Origin: Clostridiales bacterium
Lineage (GTDB): Bacteria > Bacillota > Clostridia > Christensenellales > Borkfalkiaceae
Direction of reading: 5' to 3'
NCBI GenBank assembly: GCA_015069615.1
Contig: SVIF01000012.1
Coordinates: 1-48,888, forward strand
Length of the DNA stretch: 48,888 bases
The notes under the pieces are model-generated. The model did not search any database, was not told the origin of the DNA, and saw nothing but the letters and a program-made list of their open reading frames with translations. The position numbers and the translations under genes are program-made. Shown piece after piece: positions 1 to 7,784 of the stretch (the stretch's first letter is position 1; every line of letters starts with the position of its first letter).

Positions 1-306
1 ATGACTATGGAAACGGCGAAAATGGTGCGTGAAGACTATTTGCACCAAAACGCTTTCCACGAAACGGATACCTACACTTCGCTTACCAAGCAATACCGTA
101 TGCTTCGACTAATTAAAATGTTCCACGACCTTGGCAACGAAGCGGTGGAAGGATATGCAAACTTGGATGATATTTTAAATTGCCCAGCAAAAGAACGTAT
201 CGGCCGTGCGAAGTACATTGAAGAAGCAAATCTTGCTATTTTTGATGAAATTGAAGGGGAACTGCAAGCGCAGTTAAAGGCGCTATCCGTAGGGGGTGAA
301 GGCTAA
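1..306 (+). CDS. ntpA: V-type ATP synthase subunit A, C-terminal part (5'-truncated by window edge)
   Basis: This is the last ~101 residues of the catalytic A subunit of a V/A-type H+ or Na+ ATPase, a peripheral V1-sector protein that hydrolyses or makes ATP. The visible part is the C-terminal helical domain, with the family's typical run around residues 14-45 ([11 protein letters not shown], then KQYRMLRLI). The nucleotide-binding domain lies upstream of the window, so the ATG at base 1 is an internal Met and not the real start. The stop codon overlaps the subunit B start by one base (TAATG), which indicates translational coupling in an ntp operon. It is followed by B and D in the usual order. 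Confidence 0.9.
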   Translation: MTMETAKMVREDYLHQNAFHETDTYTSLTKQYRMLRLIKMFHDLGNEAVEGYANLDDILNCPAKERIGRAKYIEEANLAIFDEIEGELQAQLKALSVGGEG

Positions 307-995
307 TGATGCAAAAAGAATATAAAACCATACGCGAAGTTGTTGGCCCCTTGATGCTGGTAGAAGGTGTGCAAGGCGTAAAGTATGACGAACTTGTTGA
401 AGTAACCCAAGAAGACGGGGAAGTTCGCCGCGGTAAAGTTTTGGAAGTAAGGGAGGATAAAGCGGTTGTTCAGCTTTTCGAACCCACCCAAGGCTTAAAA
501 ATTTCTACCGCAAAAGCCCGCTTTTTAGGTAGAAGTTTATCCCTTGCCGTTTCCGAAGATATGCTAGGCCGCGTATTTGACGGGATGGGGAACCCTCGCG
601 ATGGCGGTGCGCCCGTTCTTCCCGTAAAGCGTATGGACGTAAACGGTGAACCTATCAACCCCGCTGCGCGCGATTATCCCAACGAATTCATTCAAACGGG
701 GATTTCCGCAATCGACGGCTTAAATACCTTGGTTCGCGGACAAAAACTACCTGTATTTTCTATGAGTGGTTTGCCCCACGCGGAACTTGCTGCGCAAATC
801 GCCCGTCAGGCAAAGGTTCGTAGTTCAGATAGTAAGTTTGCGGTAGTTTTCGCCGCAATCGGTATTACTTACGAGGAAGCGGAATACTTTATTGAGGACT
901 TTAGAAAAACGGGCGCAATTGAACGGACCGTTCTTTTCACCAACCTTGCAAACGACCCTGCGATTGAACGTATCGCAACCCCCGTATGGCATTAA
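306..995 (+). CDS. ntpB: V-type ATP synthase subunit B, N-terminal part (frameshifted gene)
   Basis: The first ~225 residues match the non-catalytic B subunit of V/A-type ATPases: the N-terminal beta-barrel (start [17 protein letters not shown]), then the alpha/beta core with [14 protein letters not shown] near residue 90 and [19 protein letters not shown] near 137. The frame runs normally to IERIATP and then ends abnormally (VWH, stop). The family continues as [17 protein letters not shown], and that continuation is present in the +1 frame from base 986. The break is at a run of five C (979-983) where six would keep the frame. Start: ATG at 306 (or the adjacent ATG at 309) behind AGGGGG at 291-296. 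It is either a real disruption or a sequencing/assembly error. Confidence 0.85.
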   Translation: MMQKEYKTIREVVGPLMLVEGVQGVKYDELVEVTQEDGEVRRGKVLEVREDKAVVQLFEPTQGLKISTAKARFLGRSLSLAVSEDMLGRVFDGMGNPRDGGAPVLPVKRMDVNGEPINPAARDYPNEFIQTGISAIDGLNTLVRGQKLPVFSMSGLPHAELAAQIARQAKVRSSDSKFAVVFAAIGITYEEAEYFIEDFRKTGAIERTVLFTNLANDPAIERIATPVWH

Positions 996-1675
996 CTTGC
1001 GCGGAATATCTTGCGTTTGAATGTGGCATGCACGTGCTCGTTATCATGACGGATATTACGAACTACGCGGAAGCCCTTCGTGAAGTTTCGGCAGCAAGAA
1101 AGGAAGTGCCCGGTCGCCGTGGGTATCCCGGCTATCTGTACACCGACCTTGCAACCTTATACGAACGCGCGGGTAGAATTCGCGGTAAGGAAGGCTCTAT
1201 TACCCAAATTCCCATTTTAACCATGCCCGAAGATGATAAAACGCACCCCATTCCCGACCTTACGGGCTATATTACCGAAGGGCAAATCATCTTATCCCGT
1301 GAACTGTATAAACGTGGTATCAATCCGCCCATTGACGTTTTACCCTCCCTTTCCCGTTTAAAAGATAAGGGGATAGGTAAGGAAAAAACGCGCGAAGACC
1401 ATGCGGATACTATGAATCAGCTATTTGCAGCTTACGCGAAAGGTAAAGAATGTAAGGAACTTTCCGCAATTTTAGGGGATGCGGCGCTTACCCCCACGGA
1501 TAAGCTGTACGCACGCTTTGCCGCGGAATTTGAAAGGCAGTACGTTTCGCAAGGTTTTACCACCAACCGTACCATTGAAGAAACGTTAAATTTGGGTTGG
1601 GAACTGCTTAAAATCCTGCCCCGTAGCGAATTAAAACGTATTAAAGAAGCCTTTATTGAAAAATATATGGGCTAA
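986..1675 (+). CDS. ntpB: V-type ATP synthase subunit B, C-terminal part (frameshifted gene)
   Basis: This is the second half of the B subunit interrupted at 979-983. It carries the hallmark [18 protein letters not shown] around residues 35-52 and the C-terminal helical domain ([18 protein letters not shown]). The ATG at 986 is the conserved internal Met of the RMALTCAEY stretch and has no ribosome site in front, so independent translation is unlikely. Joined to the upstream part the protein would be about 456-460 residues, the normal family length, and the residues on both sides are intact. That argues for a very recent lesion or a one-base sequence error and against an old pseudogene. Confidence 0.85.
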   Translation: MALTCAEYLAFECGMHVLVIMTDITNYAEALREVSAARKEVPGRRGYPGYLYTDLATLYERAGRIRGKEGSITQIPILTMPEDDKTHPIPDLTGYITEGQIILSRELYKRGINPPIDVLPSLSRLKDKGIGKEKTREDHADTMNQLFAAYAKGKECKELSAILGDAALTPTDKLYARFAAEFERQYVSQGFTTNRTIEETLNLGWELLKILPRSELKRIKEAFIEKYMG

Positions 1676-1688
1676 ATGCAAGGGAATT

Positions 1689-2321
1689 ATGACAAGATTA
1701 AACGTAAACCCCACGCGTATGGAACTGAAAAAGTTGAAAGCGCGGCTAAATACCGCAACGCGTGGGCACAAATTACTAAAAGATAAGTCCGAAGAAATGA
1801 TTCGCCGATTTTCCTTGCTGATTAAGGAAAATAAGCGCATGCGCGACGACGTGGAAGCCGAATTATCCCAAACTTTACGCGATTTTTCTATGGCGAAAAG
1901 TTTAATGTCGGGCGCGGAGATAGAAAAAGCTTTTTCTATGCCTTCCGCCACCGTGCAAGCGGATTTTTCCACCACCCACGTAATGAGTGTGGAAGTGCCC
2001 GAAATTATTCTTGCGGAAGGGGATAAAAACGCCACCTTACCTTACGCTTTTACCGAAATTACCAGTGAAGCGGATGCTTCGGTAAGCCGTATCGGCGGTG
2101 TAATCAATAAATTGCTTGCCCTTGCCGCGGTGGAAAAAACGGCGGCCATGCTTGCTTTGGAAATTGAACGGAACAAACGCCGTGTAAACGCCTTAGAATA
2201 CGTTATGATTCCCCAGCTGATAGAAACCATTGATTATATCAAGGCAAAGCTGGATGAAAACGAACGCGCCGCAACCACCCGATTGATGAAGGTGAAATCT
2301 ATGATTGCCGAACGCGCGTAA
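1689..2321 (+). CDS. ntpD: V-type ATP synthase subunit D
   Basis: Central-stalk subunit D of the V/A-type ATPase, the long antiparallel coiled coil that turns inside the A3B3 ring. The start MTRLNVNPTRMELKKLKARL and then TATRGHKLLKDK near residues 25-36 are the family signature. The C-terminal third (ALEIERNKRRVNALEYVMIPQL) is the returning helix. Length of about 210 residues is normal. I chose ATG 1689, behind AAGGG at 1680-1684; an in-frame ATG at 1656 would overlap subunit B and add residues unlike the family. It is the last gene of the ntp operon: a terminator follows after about 10 bases. Subunits such as G or H are not seen here. Confidence 0.92.
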   Translation: MTRLNVNPTRMELKKLKARLNTATRGHKLLKDKSEEMIRRFSLLIKENKRMRDDVEAELSQTLRDFSMAKSLMSGAEIEKAFSMPSATVQADFSTTHVMSVEVPEIILAEGDKNATLPYAFTEITSEADASVSRIGGVINKLLALAAVEKTAAMLALEIERNKRRVNALEYVMIPQLIETIDYIKAKLDENERAATTRLMKVKSMIAERA

Positions 2322-2330
2322 TTCCATTTG

Positions 2331-2361
2331 AAAAACGCCCCCTTATGCGGGGCGTTTTTTT
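2331..2361 (+). terminator. intrinsic terminator of the V-type ATPase operon
   Basis: A GC-rich stem (CGCCCC at 2336-2341 with GGGGCG at 2349-2354, extended by A/T pairs outside) with a 7-nt loop is followed by a run of T. It lies 10 bases after the ntpD stop and separates the ATPase operon from the aro leader. Confidence 0.9.
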
Positions 2362-2402
2362 GAAAAAAATGCAAAAAAATAGAAAAATTTTTATAAAAAT
2401 TC

Positions 2403-2431
2403 TTGACGAATAAAAAAAAGGGGAGTATAAT
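2403..2431 (+). promoter_or_regulatory. sigmaA-type promoter of the aro operon
   Basis: TTGACG (2403-2408) and TATAAT (2426-2431) are separated by exactly 17 bases, close to full consensus. Transcription should begin near 2438-2440, only a few bases before the ribosome site of the leader peptide. Everything from there to 2609 is transcribed leader. Confidence 0.88.
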
Positions 2432-2454
2432 AAGTGCCATAGGAGCGCATAGCA

Positions 2455-2514
2455 ATGAAAAACACGTTCGCCTTTTATTATTTTGGATATTTCTTTTTTG
2501 AAAAGCCATATTAA
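2455..2514 (+). CDS. Phe/Tyr-rich leader peptide of the aro operon
   Basis: A 19-codon ORF, MKNTFAFYYFGYFFFEKPY, is preceded by AGGAG (2441-2445) at a 9-base spacing and lies directly downstream of the promoter at 2403-2431. Six Phe and four Tyr make ten of 19 residues aromatic, including Phe-Tyr-Tyr-Phe and Phe-Phe-Phe runs; there is no Trp. A hairpin set ending in an intrinsic terminator follows (2504-2589), and then the genes that make Phe and Tyr. This is the arrangement of a ribosome-mediated attenuator such as enterobacterial pheL: when charged tRNA-Phe or tRNA-Tyr is scarce, the ribosome stalls and the terminator should not form. Sequence, ribosome site and position are seen; the stalling function is inferred. 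I found no comparable ORF elsewhere in the window. Confidence 0.85.
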   Translation: MKNTFAFYYFGYFFFEKPY

Positions 2515-2589
2515 GCGATATCGGTTGTTTTTTTGCTATACAAAAAATAGAAAGGAAATGGTCGGTATGTTTGTATACCGACCTTTTTT
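2504..2589 (+). promoter_or_regulatory. attenuator region: protector, antiterminator and terminator segments
   Basis: Three pairings can be drawn by eye. (a) A protector hairpin pairs 2504-2511, the end of the leader peptide, with 2518-2526, with one bulge and the leader stop codon in the loop. (b) An antiterminator pairs TATACAAA (2537-2544) perfectly with TTTGTATA (2570-2577), plus TCGG (2521-2524) with CCGA (2578-2581). (c) The terminator pairs 2560-2568 with 2575-2583. (b) and (c) share 2575-2581, so they exclude each other, and (a) blocks part of (b). A ribosome stalled in the Phe/Tyr codons would disrupt (a) and favour (b). No energies were computed. Confidence 0.65.
2560..2589 (+). terminator. 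leader terminator (attenuator) in front of aroF
   Basis: A perfect 9-bp stem (GGTCGGTAT at 2560-2568 with its complement at 2575-2583) is followed at once by six T (2584-2589). It sits 20 bases before the aroF start, inside the transcribed leader. It can only act as a conditional terminator, because no gene other than the leader peptide precedes it on this transcript. Confidence 0.88.
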
Positions 2590-2609
2590 ATATGTAAGGA
2601 GCTTTTATT

Positions 2610-3623
2610 ATGATTATCGTAATTAAAAAACAAAAAGACGAAAAACAATTAAACAATCTTTTGGACTGGATTAAGGATTTAGGTCTTGGCGTGCATTTAA
2701 GCGAAGGGGATAACAGCACTATTGTTGGGCTTGTGGGGGATACCTCCAAAGTGGATATTGATTTGGTGCGTTCCTTAGATATCGTGGAAGGGGTGCGCCG
2801 TATTCAAGAACCTTACAAAAACGCAAACCGTAAATTCCACCCCGATGATACCATTGTAAATATTAACGGGCATAAGTTCGGCGGAAAATATTTCCAGTAT
2901 ATCGCGGGGCCTTGTTCGGTAGAATCCGAAAAACAAATTATTGAAGTGGCGCAAGCGGTAAAAGAAGCGGGCGCAACCGTTCTTCGCGGTGGCGCGTTTA
3001 AGCCCCGTACCTCTCCTTACGCGTTCCAAGGTTTACGCGATGCGGGGATTGAACTGTTACTAAAAGCCAAGCACGAAACGGGAATGCCCATCGTTACCGA
3101 AATTATGAGCGTTCGTAGTTTGGATTTGTTCAAAGACGTAGATATTATTCAAATTGGAGCGCGAAATATGCAAAACTTTGAACTGTTAAAGGAAGTAGGG
3201 CGCGCTAAAAAACCCGTTTTGTTAAAGCGCGGTCTTGCCAATACCATTGAAGAATGGTTGATGAGTGCGGAATATTTAATGAGCGAAGGCACAACGGATA
3301 TTATCCTTTGCGAACGCGGAATCCGTACCTTCGAGCCTTACACGCGTAACACCTTAGACCTTTCCGCAATTCCTTTGTTAAAGGAATTGACGCACTTACC
3401 CATTATCGTAGACCCCAGCCACGCTTCGGGGCTTTCCCGCTTGGTTAAACCCTTATCTTTGGCTTCGGTTGGCGCGGGCGCAGATGGGCTGATTATCGAA
3501 GTGCATAACGACCCCCCACACGCCCTTTGCGACGGCGCGCAATCCCTTCGCCCCGAACAGTTTGCGGACGTGGTGCAAGCGGCATCCGTCGTTCTGCCTT
3601 TGGTGAATAAGGTTAGGGATTAA
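2610..3623 (+). CDS. aroF: 3-deoxy-7-phosphoheptulonate (DAHP) synthase, type I-beta with N-terminal regulatory domain
   Basis: Condenses phosphoenolpyruvate with erythrose-4-phosphate, the first step of the shikimate pathway. Residues 1 to ~80 form a ferredoxin-like regulatory domain; in Thermotoga-type enzymes this domain gives feedback inhibition by Tyr/Phe. The TIM-barrel follows with GPCSVES near 98-104, LRGGAFKPRTSPYAFQG near 124-140, CERGIRTFE near 233 and DPSHASG near 266. At 337 residues it has the usual length. The ribosome site TAAGGAGC precedes ATG 2610. It is the first structural gene after the Phe/Tyr leader attenuator, so both the enzyme (probable allostery) and the transcript appear controlled by the end products. 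The next gene starts 9 bases after the stop. Confidence 0.95.
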   Translation: MIIVIKKQKDEKQLNNLLDWIKDLGLGVHLSEGDNSTIVGLVGDTSKVDIDLVRSLDIVEGVRRIQEPYKNANRKFHPDDTIVNINGHKFGGKYFQYIAGPCSVESEKQIIEVAQAVKEAGATVLRGGAFKPRTSPYAFQGLRDAGIELLLKAKHETGMPIVTEIMSVRSLDLFKDVDIIQIGARNMQNFELLKEVGRAKKPVLLKRGLANTIEEWLMSAEYLMSEGTTDIILCERGIRTFEPYTRNTLDLSAIPLLKELTHLPIIVDPSHASGLSRLVKPLSLASVGAGADGLIIEVHNDPPHALCDGAQSLRPEQFADVVQAASVVLPLVNKVRD

Positions 3624-3632
3624 GGTGCGAAT

Positions 3633-4481
3633 ATGAAAGTCGGTATCATTGGGTTGGGGCTTATGGGCGCATCTTTTGCCCGGACCCTTCAAAAAACGGG
3701 GGAACATACCGTTTACGGGTATGACGTAAACCCAAGCGTTATGCGAAAAGCGGACTTAATAGGCGCAATTACGGGCGAGTTGAATGAAAATACCGCAAAA
3801 GAAGTAGATATGCTAATCATTGCGTTATATCCCCGCCAGTTTAAAAATGCGCTAAAACCGTATTTGCCGTTATTAAAGGTAGGCGCTATCGTTACGGATT
3901 TTTGTGGTAATAAGCGTGGCGTAATTGCGGATATGCGCACGTTTGCAGCCGAATATCCCCATTTATTTTTTGTGGGCGGGCATCCCATGGCAGGTAGGGA
4001 ATTTTCGGGTATTGAACATGCGGTAACCACCCTCTTTGATAAGGCGTCTATGATTTTAGTGCCTTATTCCCAAGATATTGCTAAACTTGAAAAGGTGAAA
4101 AAGTTCTTCCTTTCGGTGGGTTTTGGGGAAGTGGTGTTGTGTTCGGCGGAATATCACGATGGGATGATTGCGTACACCTCCCAGTTGTGCCACGTGGTTT
4201 CTAACGCCTTTATTAAAAACGAAACCGCCCTTTCGCATAGCGGTTATTCCGCAGGTAGTTATAAAGACCTAACCCGCGTTGCGCGGATGAATAGTAAAAT
4301 GTGGGCGGAACTGATGACGGATAACCGCGATAAGCTTTCCGCGGAACTTGGCGAATTGATTGAAAATTTGCAAAAATATCAGGTTGCCCTTAAAAATGGG
4401 GACGAACAAGCTTTATACGAACTACTGGAAGAAGGAAACGAACGAAAACTTACCATTGACGCAAGGAAAAAGGAAAAATGA
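3633..4481 (+). CDS. tyrA: prephenate dehydrogenase
   Basis: Oxidative decarboxylation of prephenate to 4-hydroxyphenylpyruvate, the committed step to tyrosine, in the cytoplasm. The N-terminal NAD(P) fold shows GLGLMGASFA at residues 7-16. The substrate-site stretch GGHPMAGREFSGIEHA is near 114-129. The C-terminal helical dimerisation domain follows, and at 282 residues no ACT domain is present, so feedback control by Tyr must lie elsewhere, plausibly in the leader attenuator and the DAHP synthase. The stop overlaps the aroB start (ATGA), pointing to translational coupling. An arogenate preference cannot be excluded from sequence. Confidence 0.92.
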   Translation: MKVGIIGLGLMGASFARTLQKTGEHTVYGYDVNPSVMRKADLIGAITGELNENTAKEVDMLIIALYPRQFKNALKPYLPLLKVGAIVTDFCGNKRGVIADMRTFAAEYPHLFFVGGHPMAGREFSGIEHAVTTLFDKASMILVPYSQDIAKLEKVKKFFLSVGFGEVVLCSAEYHDGMIAYTSQLCHVVSNAFIKNETALSHSGYSAGSYKDLTRVARMNSKMWAELMTDNRDKLSAELGELIENLQKYQVALKNGDEQALYELLEEGNERKLTIDARKKEK

Positions 4482-5488
4482 TAACTTTAAACGTAAACGC
4501 TTCAAAATTTTATTCTATTTTCGTGGCAAAAACGGACGCGGAATTTCCCGTGAAACCCTTTCAAGGGAAAAAGGTGTGTATCGTTTCGGATAGCAACGTT
4601 GCGCCCTTATATTTGAATAATTATGCAAAAAAACTAACCGAAAGCCAAGTGTTTTCTTACGTAATTCCCGCTGGGGAAAGTAGCAAATCCGCGGAAAATT
4701 TTATAAAAATCCATTCTTATTTAGCCGAAAACGAATTTACGCGCGGTGATGTTTTGATTGCACTTGGCGGTGGCGTTGTGGGGGATTTAACGGGATTCGT
4801 TGCTTCCACCTATATGCGCGGGATTGCTTATTACCAAATTCCCACCAGCCTTCTTGCGATGATTGATTCAAGTGTGGGCGGTAAAACCGCAATTGATTTG
4901 CCTGAGGGTAAAAACTTGGTAGGAAGTTTTTATCAGCCAAGCGGTGTGTACGTGGATTTATCCACGCTAAACACTTTGCCCAAAACTGAAATGGAAAACG
5001 GTATGGGAGAACTGGTTAAGTATGCGTTTTTGGATAAAGAAATCACCGTTGAAGATTTGCAAGGCGGCATTACGGACGTACTGATTTCCAAGTGTTTATC
5101 CGTAAAAATTGCAATTGTAGAAGCAGATGAAAGGGAAAGCGGAAAACGGATGCTACTTAATTTGGGGCATACCGTTGGCCACGCGATTGAAGCGTTATCC
5201 GGCTATACCGTTCCCCACGGCACTTGCGTTGCGAAAGGTCTTTCCTATGCGATTGCTTTATCCAAAGCGGTTTACGGCCTTTCGGATGAAAAGGTAGCGG
5301 AAATGCAAAATTTACTAACAATGTCAGGAATTGATCTTTCCATCCCCTACCATAAGAAAGAAATTCTTTCTTTGATTCGCAGGGATAAAAAGGCAAAACA
5401 CGACGGCGTGGATTTCGTTCTTATTAAAGATATCGGCAGTTGTGAAATCAAGCGGATGGATTTTTCGGTGTTGGAGAATATTTTATGA
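4478..5488 (+). CDS. aroB: 3-dehydroquinate synthase
   Basis: Converts DAHP to 3-dehydroquinate, the second shikimate step, using NAD+ and a divalent metal. The NAD-binding loop GGGVVGDLTGFVAS is near residues 97-110, followed by PTSLLAMIDSSVGGKTAI near 122-139. The metal-ligand region includes NLGHTVGHAIEA near 226-237 and PHGTCVAKGL soon after. At 336 residues it is slightly shorter than typical but complete. Both ends overlap neighbours by four bases (ATGA), so it is tightly coupled to tyrA and aroA in the operon. Confidence 0.95.
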   Translation: MITLNVNASKFYSIFVAKTDAEFPVKPFQGKKVCIVSDSNVAPLYLNNYAKKLTESQVFSYVIPAGESSKSAENFIKIHSYLAENEFTRGDVLIALGGGVVGDLTGFVASTYMRGIAYYQIPTSLLAMIDSSVGGKTAIDLPEGKNLVGSFYQPSGVYVDLSTLNTLPKTEMENGMGELVKYAFLDKEITVEDLQGGITDVLISKCLSVKIAIVEADERESGKRMLLNLGHTVGHAIEALSGYTVPHGTCVAKGLSYAIALSKAVYGLSDEKVAEMQNLLTMSGIDLSIPYHKKEILSLIRRDKKAKHDGVDFVLIKDIGSCEIKRMDFSVLENIL

Positions 5489-6732
5489 ACGTAAAAATTA
5501 CACCCGCCCCTCTTGCGGGAACGGTGGAAAGCGTAGGCTCTAAATCCTTTGCACACCGCGCACTAATTGCGGCGGCGCTATTTGCAAAGGGGGAAGTAAT
5601 CCTTGCGGGGATTACCCCTTCAAAAGACGTAGAAGCCACGGTGAACTGCTTGCGCGCTTTGGGCGCAACCATAGTAGAAGGGGAAACGTATCGCGTAATT
5701 CCCCCTACGTCCTTTCCTAAAAAAGCGGTTTTCCCTTGTATAGAAAGCGGTTCTACTATGCGCTTTTTCTTGCCAATCGCGGCGGCGCTGGGAATTGATG
5801 CGGAATTTACGGGAAGCCCCCGTTTATTGCAACGCCCGAACGACGCGTTATTTGAAACCTTACGTAGCGGTGGTATCACCGTATGTGAAAACCGATTTTT
5901 AAGCGGAAAATTACAAAGCGGAATTTACCGCGTTAACGCTTCGGTAAGTTCGCAGTATATCACGGGAATGCTATTTGCCCTTGCCCTTTTAGAAGGGGAA
6001 AACGAACTTGTTTTAACGGGAGAAATCGTTTCGCGCGAATACGTGGATATTACGGTTAGCGTTTTAAAAGATTTTGGAATAGAAATCTTACAAACCGAAA
6101 GAGGATATAAAATAAAGGGGAAAGCCGAAAGCACGGTTACCGAATACAAGGTGGAAGGGGACTGGTCTAACGCCGCGTTTTATTTGGTTGCGGGTGCCTT
6201 GTCCGGCCCCGTTACGGTTACGAATCTTAATCAAAAATCCTTGCAAGGGGATCGTGCAATTCTTTCTGTGTTAGCGCAAACAGGCGCAAACATTACCCAA
6301 ACCGCTACCCAAGTTACGGTAAAACGCGGGGAATTACAAGGCTTTTCGGTAAATGCAGAGCAAATACCAGATGCAGTACCGATTCTTGCGGTGCTTGCCG
6401 CTTTTTCTAAGGGGGAAACCCAAATTAGCGGTGTGGAACGCTTAAAAATTAAGGAAAGCGATCGTTTAGCCGAAATTATAACTACTTTGCAAACCGCGGG
6501 AATTTCGGCAAAACATGAAAATAAAAAACTCATCATTATGGGCGGTAATCCTAAGGGCGGTAAGTTTTTTGCGGCAAACGATCACCGTATGGCAATGATG
6601 CAAACAATTTTGGCGGCGCACGCAAAAGGGGATAGTGAAATTTTAGGCGCGGAATGCGTTAGTAAATCCTATCCTATGTTTTACGAAGATTTTTTACGTG
6701 TTGGGGGAAATTATGGCAAAGTGGAAGGGTAA
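5485..6732 (+). CDS. aroA: 3-phosphoshikimate 1-carboxyvinyltransferase (EPSP synthase)
   Basis: Transfers enolpyruvate from PEP to shikimate-3-phosphate. The two-domain inside-out alpha/beta fold is recognisable: SKSFAHRALIAAALF near residue 18 for the first substrate-binding loop, ESGSTMRFFLPIAAAL near 86-101, then KESDRLAEI near 323 and NDHRMAMM near 365 in the C-terminal domain. Length 415 is normal. The start overlaps aroB by ATGA. The 3' end overlaps aroC by 20 bases in another frame. Confidence 0.95.
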   Translation: MNVKITPAPLAGTVESVGSKSFAHRALIAAALFAKGEVILAGITPSKDVEATVNCLRALGATIVEGETYRVIPPTSFPKKAVFPCIESGSTMRFFLPIAAALGIDAEFTGSPRLLQRPNDALFETLRSGGITVCENRFLSGKLQSGIYRVNASVSSQYITGMLFALALLEGENELVLTGEIVSREYVDITVSVLKDFGIEILQTERGYKIKGKAESTVTEYKVEGDWSNAAFYLVAGALSGPVTVTNLNQKSLQGDRAILSVLAQTGANITQTATQVTVKRGELQGFSVNAEQIPDAVPILAVLAAFSKGETQISGVERLKIKESDRLAEIITTLQTAGISAKHENKKLIIMGGNPKGGKFFAANDHRMAMMQTILAAHAKGDSEILGAECVSKSYPMFYEDFLRVGGNYGKVEG

Positions 6733-7780
6733 AAAACTATCCGTGGAAATTTACGGTACTTCGCACGCTCCCGAAATTGGGGTCAAAGCGGAAGGTTTTC
6801 CCAAAGAAGAGATTAGTCTAACTAAGTTAACCGAATTTATGGAAAGGCGCAAGGCGAAGAAAGCGATATATTCCACCCCGCGAATAGAGGCGGACGCCCC
6901 CGTGTTTTTATCCGGTTTAAGAAACGGGATTGTAACGGGTGAATGCTTGCACGCGGTGATTTATAACCAAAACACGAAAAGTTCGGATTACAACGAATTA
7001 TATGCAAAACCTCGTCCTTCGCATGCGGACTATGCAGCATATCTAAAGGATGGTAGGCTGGATTTTTCGGGTGGAGGGGAGTTTTCGGGTAGATTGACCG
7101 CTCCATACTGTATTGCAGGCGGTATAGCAAAAGAACTGCTAGAAAAACGCGGTGTGCAAATATGCGCATACGTGCGTTCTATCGGTACGGTTACGGGAAA
7201 AAACTTTACAAATGCGGATTTTTCTATTGAATCCTTAAAGTATGAAGAATCGTTTCCTTCCCTTTCTAACGGAGATGCTATGCTGGAAGAAATTGCAAAA
7301 GCTCGCGCTTTGGGCGATTCGGTTGGCGGCGTTGTAGATTGCGTGGTACGCGGTGCACCCAAAGGAGTAGGCGGAGCATTATTTGATGGGTTAGAAGGAA
7401 AGTTGGCAAACTTAATTTACGCGATTCCCGCGGTAAAAGGCGTTTCTTTTGGGGAAGGGTTTACACTTTCAAAGATGTTTGGTTCTGAAGCGAACGATCC
7501 GCTTTGTGTGGATGAACAAGGGGATATTCGTTTAAAAACCAACCGTGCCGGCGGTATCAACGGGGGGATTACCAACGGGGAAGCAATTACTCTTTCGGTT
7601 GCTTTCCGCCCCACACCATCCATTTCTAAGCCTCAAAAAACGGTGAATTTGACCACGGGCAAAGAAGAAGAAATTTCTATTAAAGGCAGACATGATGCGT
7701 GTATCGTACCGCGAGCCCTTCCCGTAGTGGAAAGCGCCGTTGCCTTAGGGTTATTAGATGAAATTTTAGATAAGGAGTAA
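6713..7780 (+). CDS. aroC: chorismate synthase, divergent subtype
   Basis: Makes chorismate from EPSP with reduced FMN; the operon has every other step, and this is the only candidate for this one. The N-terminus MAKWKGKKLSVEIYGTSHAPEIG aligns with the usual GESHG region, but reads GTSHA. The second conserved His is in PRPSHADY (usually PGHAD) near residue 104. The usual arginine/glutamate flavin loop is replaced by GGGEFSGRLTAPYC near 120. Both catalytic histidines are kept. I chose ATG 6713 behind GGGGG (6702-6706); an upstream TTG at 6698 would only add MLGEI. The length of 355 is normal. It overlaps the end of aroA and is followed after 4 bases by the mutase/dehydratase. Confidence 0.9.
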   Translation: MAKWKGKKLSVEIYGTSHAPEIGVKAEGFPKEEISLTKLTEFMERRKAKKAIYSTPRIEADAPVFLSGLRNGIVTGECLHAVIYNQNTKSSDYNELYAKPRPSHADYAAYLKDGRLDFSGGGEFSGRLTAPYCIAGGIAKELLEKRGVQICAYVRSIGTVTGKNFTNADFSIESLKYEESFPSLSNGDAMLEEIAKARALGDSVGGVVDCVVRGAPKGVGGALFDGLEGKLANLIYAIPAVKGVSFGEGFTLSKMFGSEANDPLCVDEQGDIRLKTNRAGGINGGITNGEAITLSVAFRPTPSISKPQKTVNLTTGKEEEISIKGRHDACIVPRALPVVESAVALGLLDEILDKE

Positions 7781-7784
7781 GACA

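Noticed and set aside
979-986. Programmed frameshift in subunit B
   Set aside because: The family is not known to use frameshifting, there is no slippery heptamer or downstream stimulatory structure that I can see, and a C-run error explains it more simply.
2438-2609. T-box riboswitch in the aro leader
   Set aside because: The leader is only ~170 bases, mostly occupied by the peptide ORF, and no T-box consensus (AGGGTGGNACCGCG-like) is present before the terminator.
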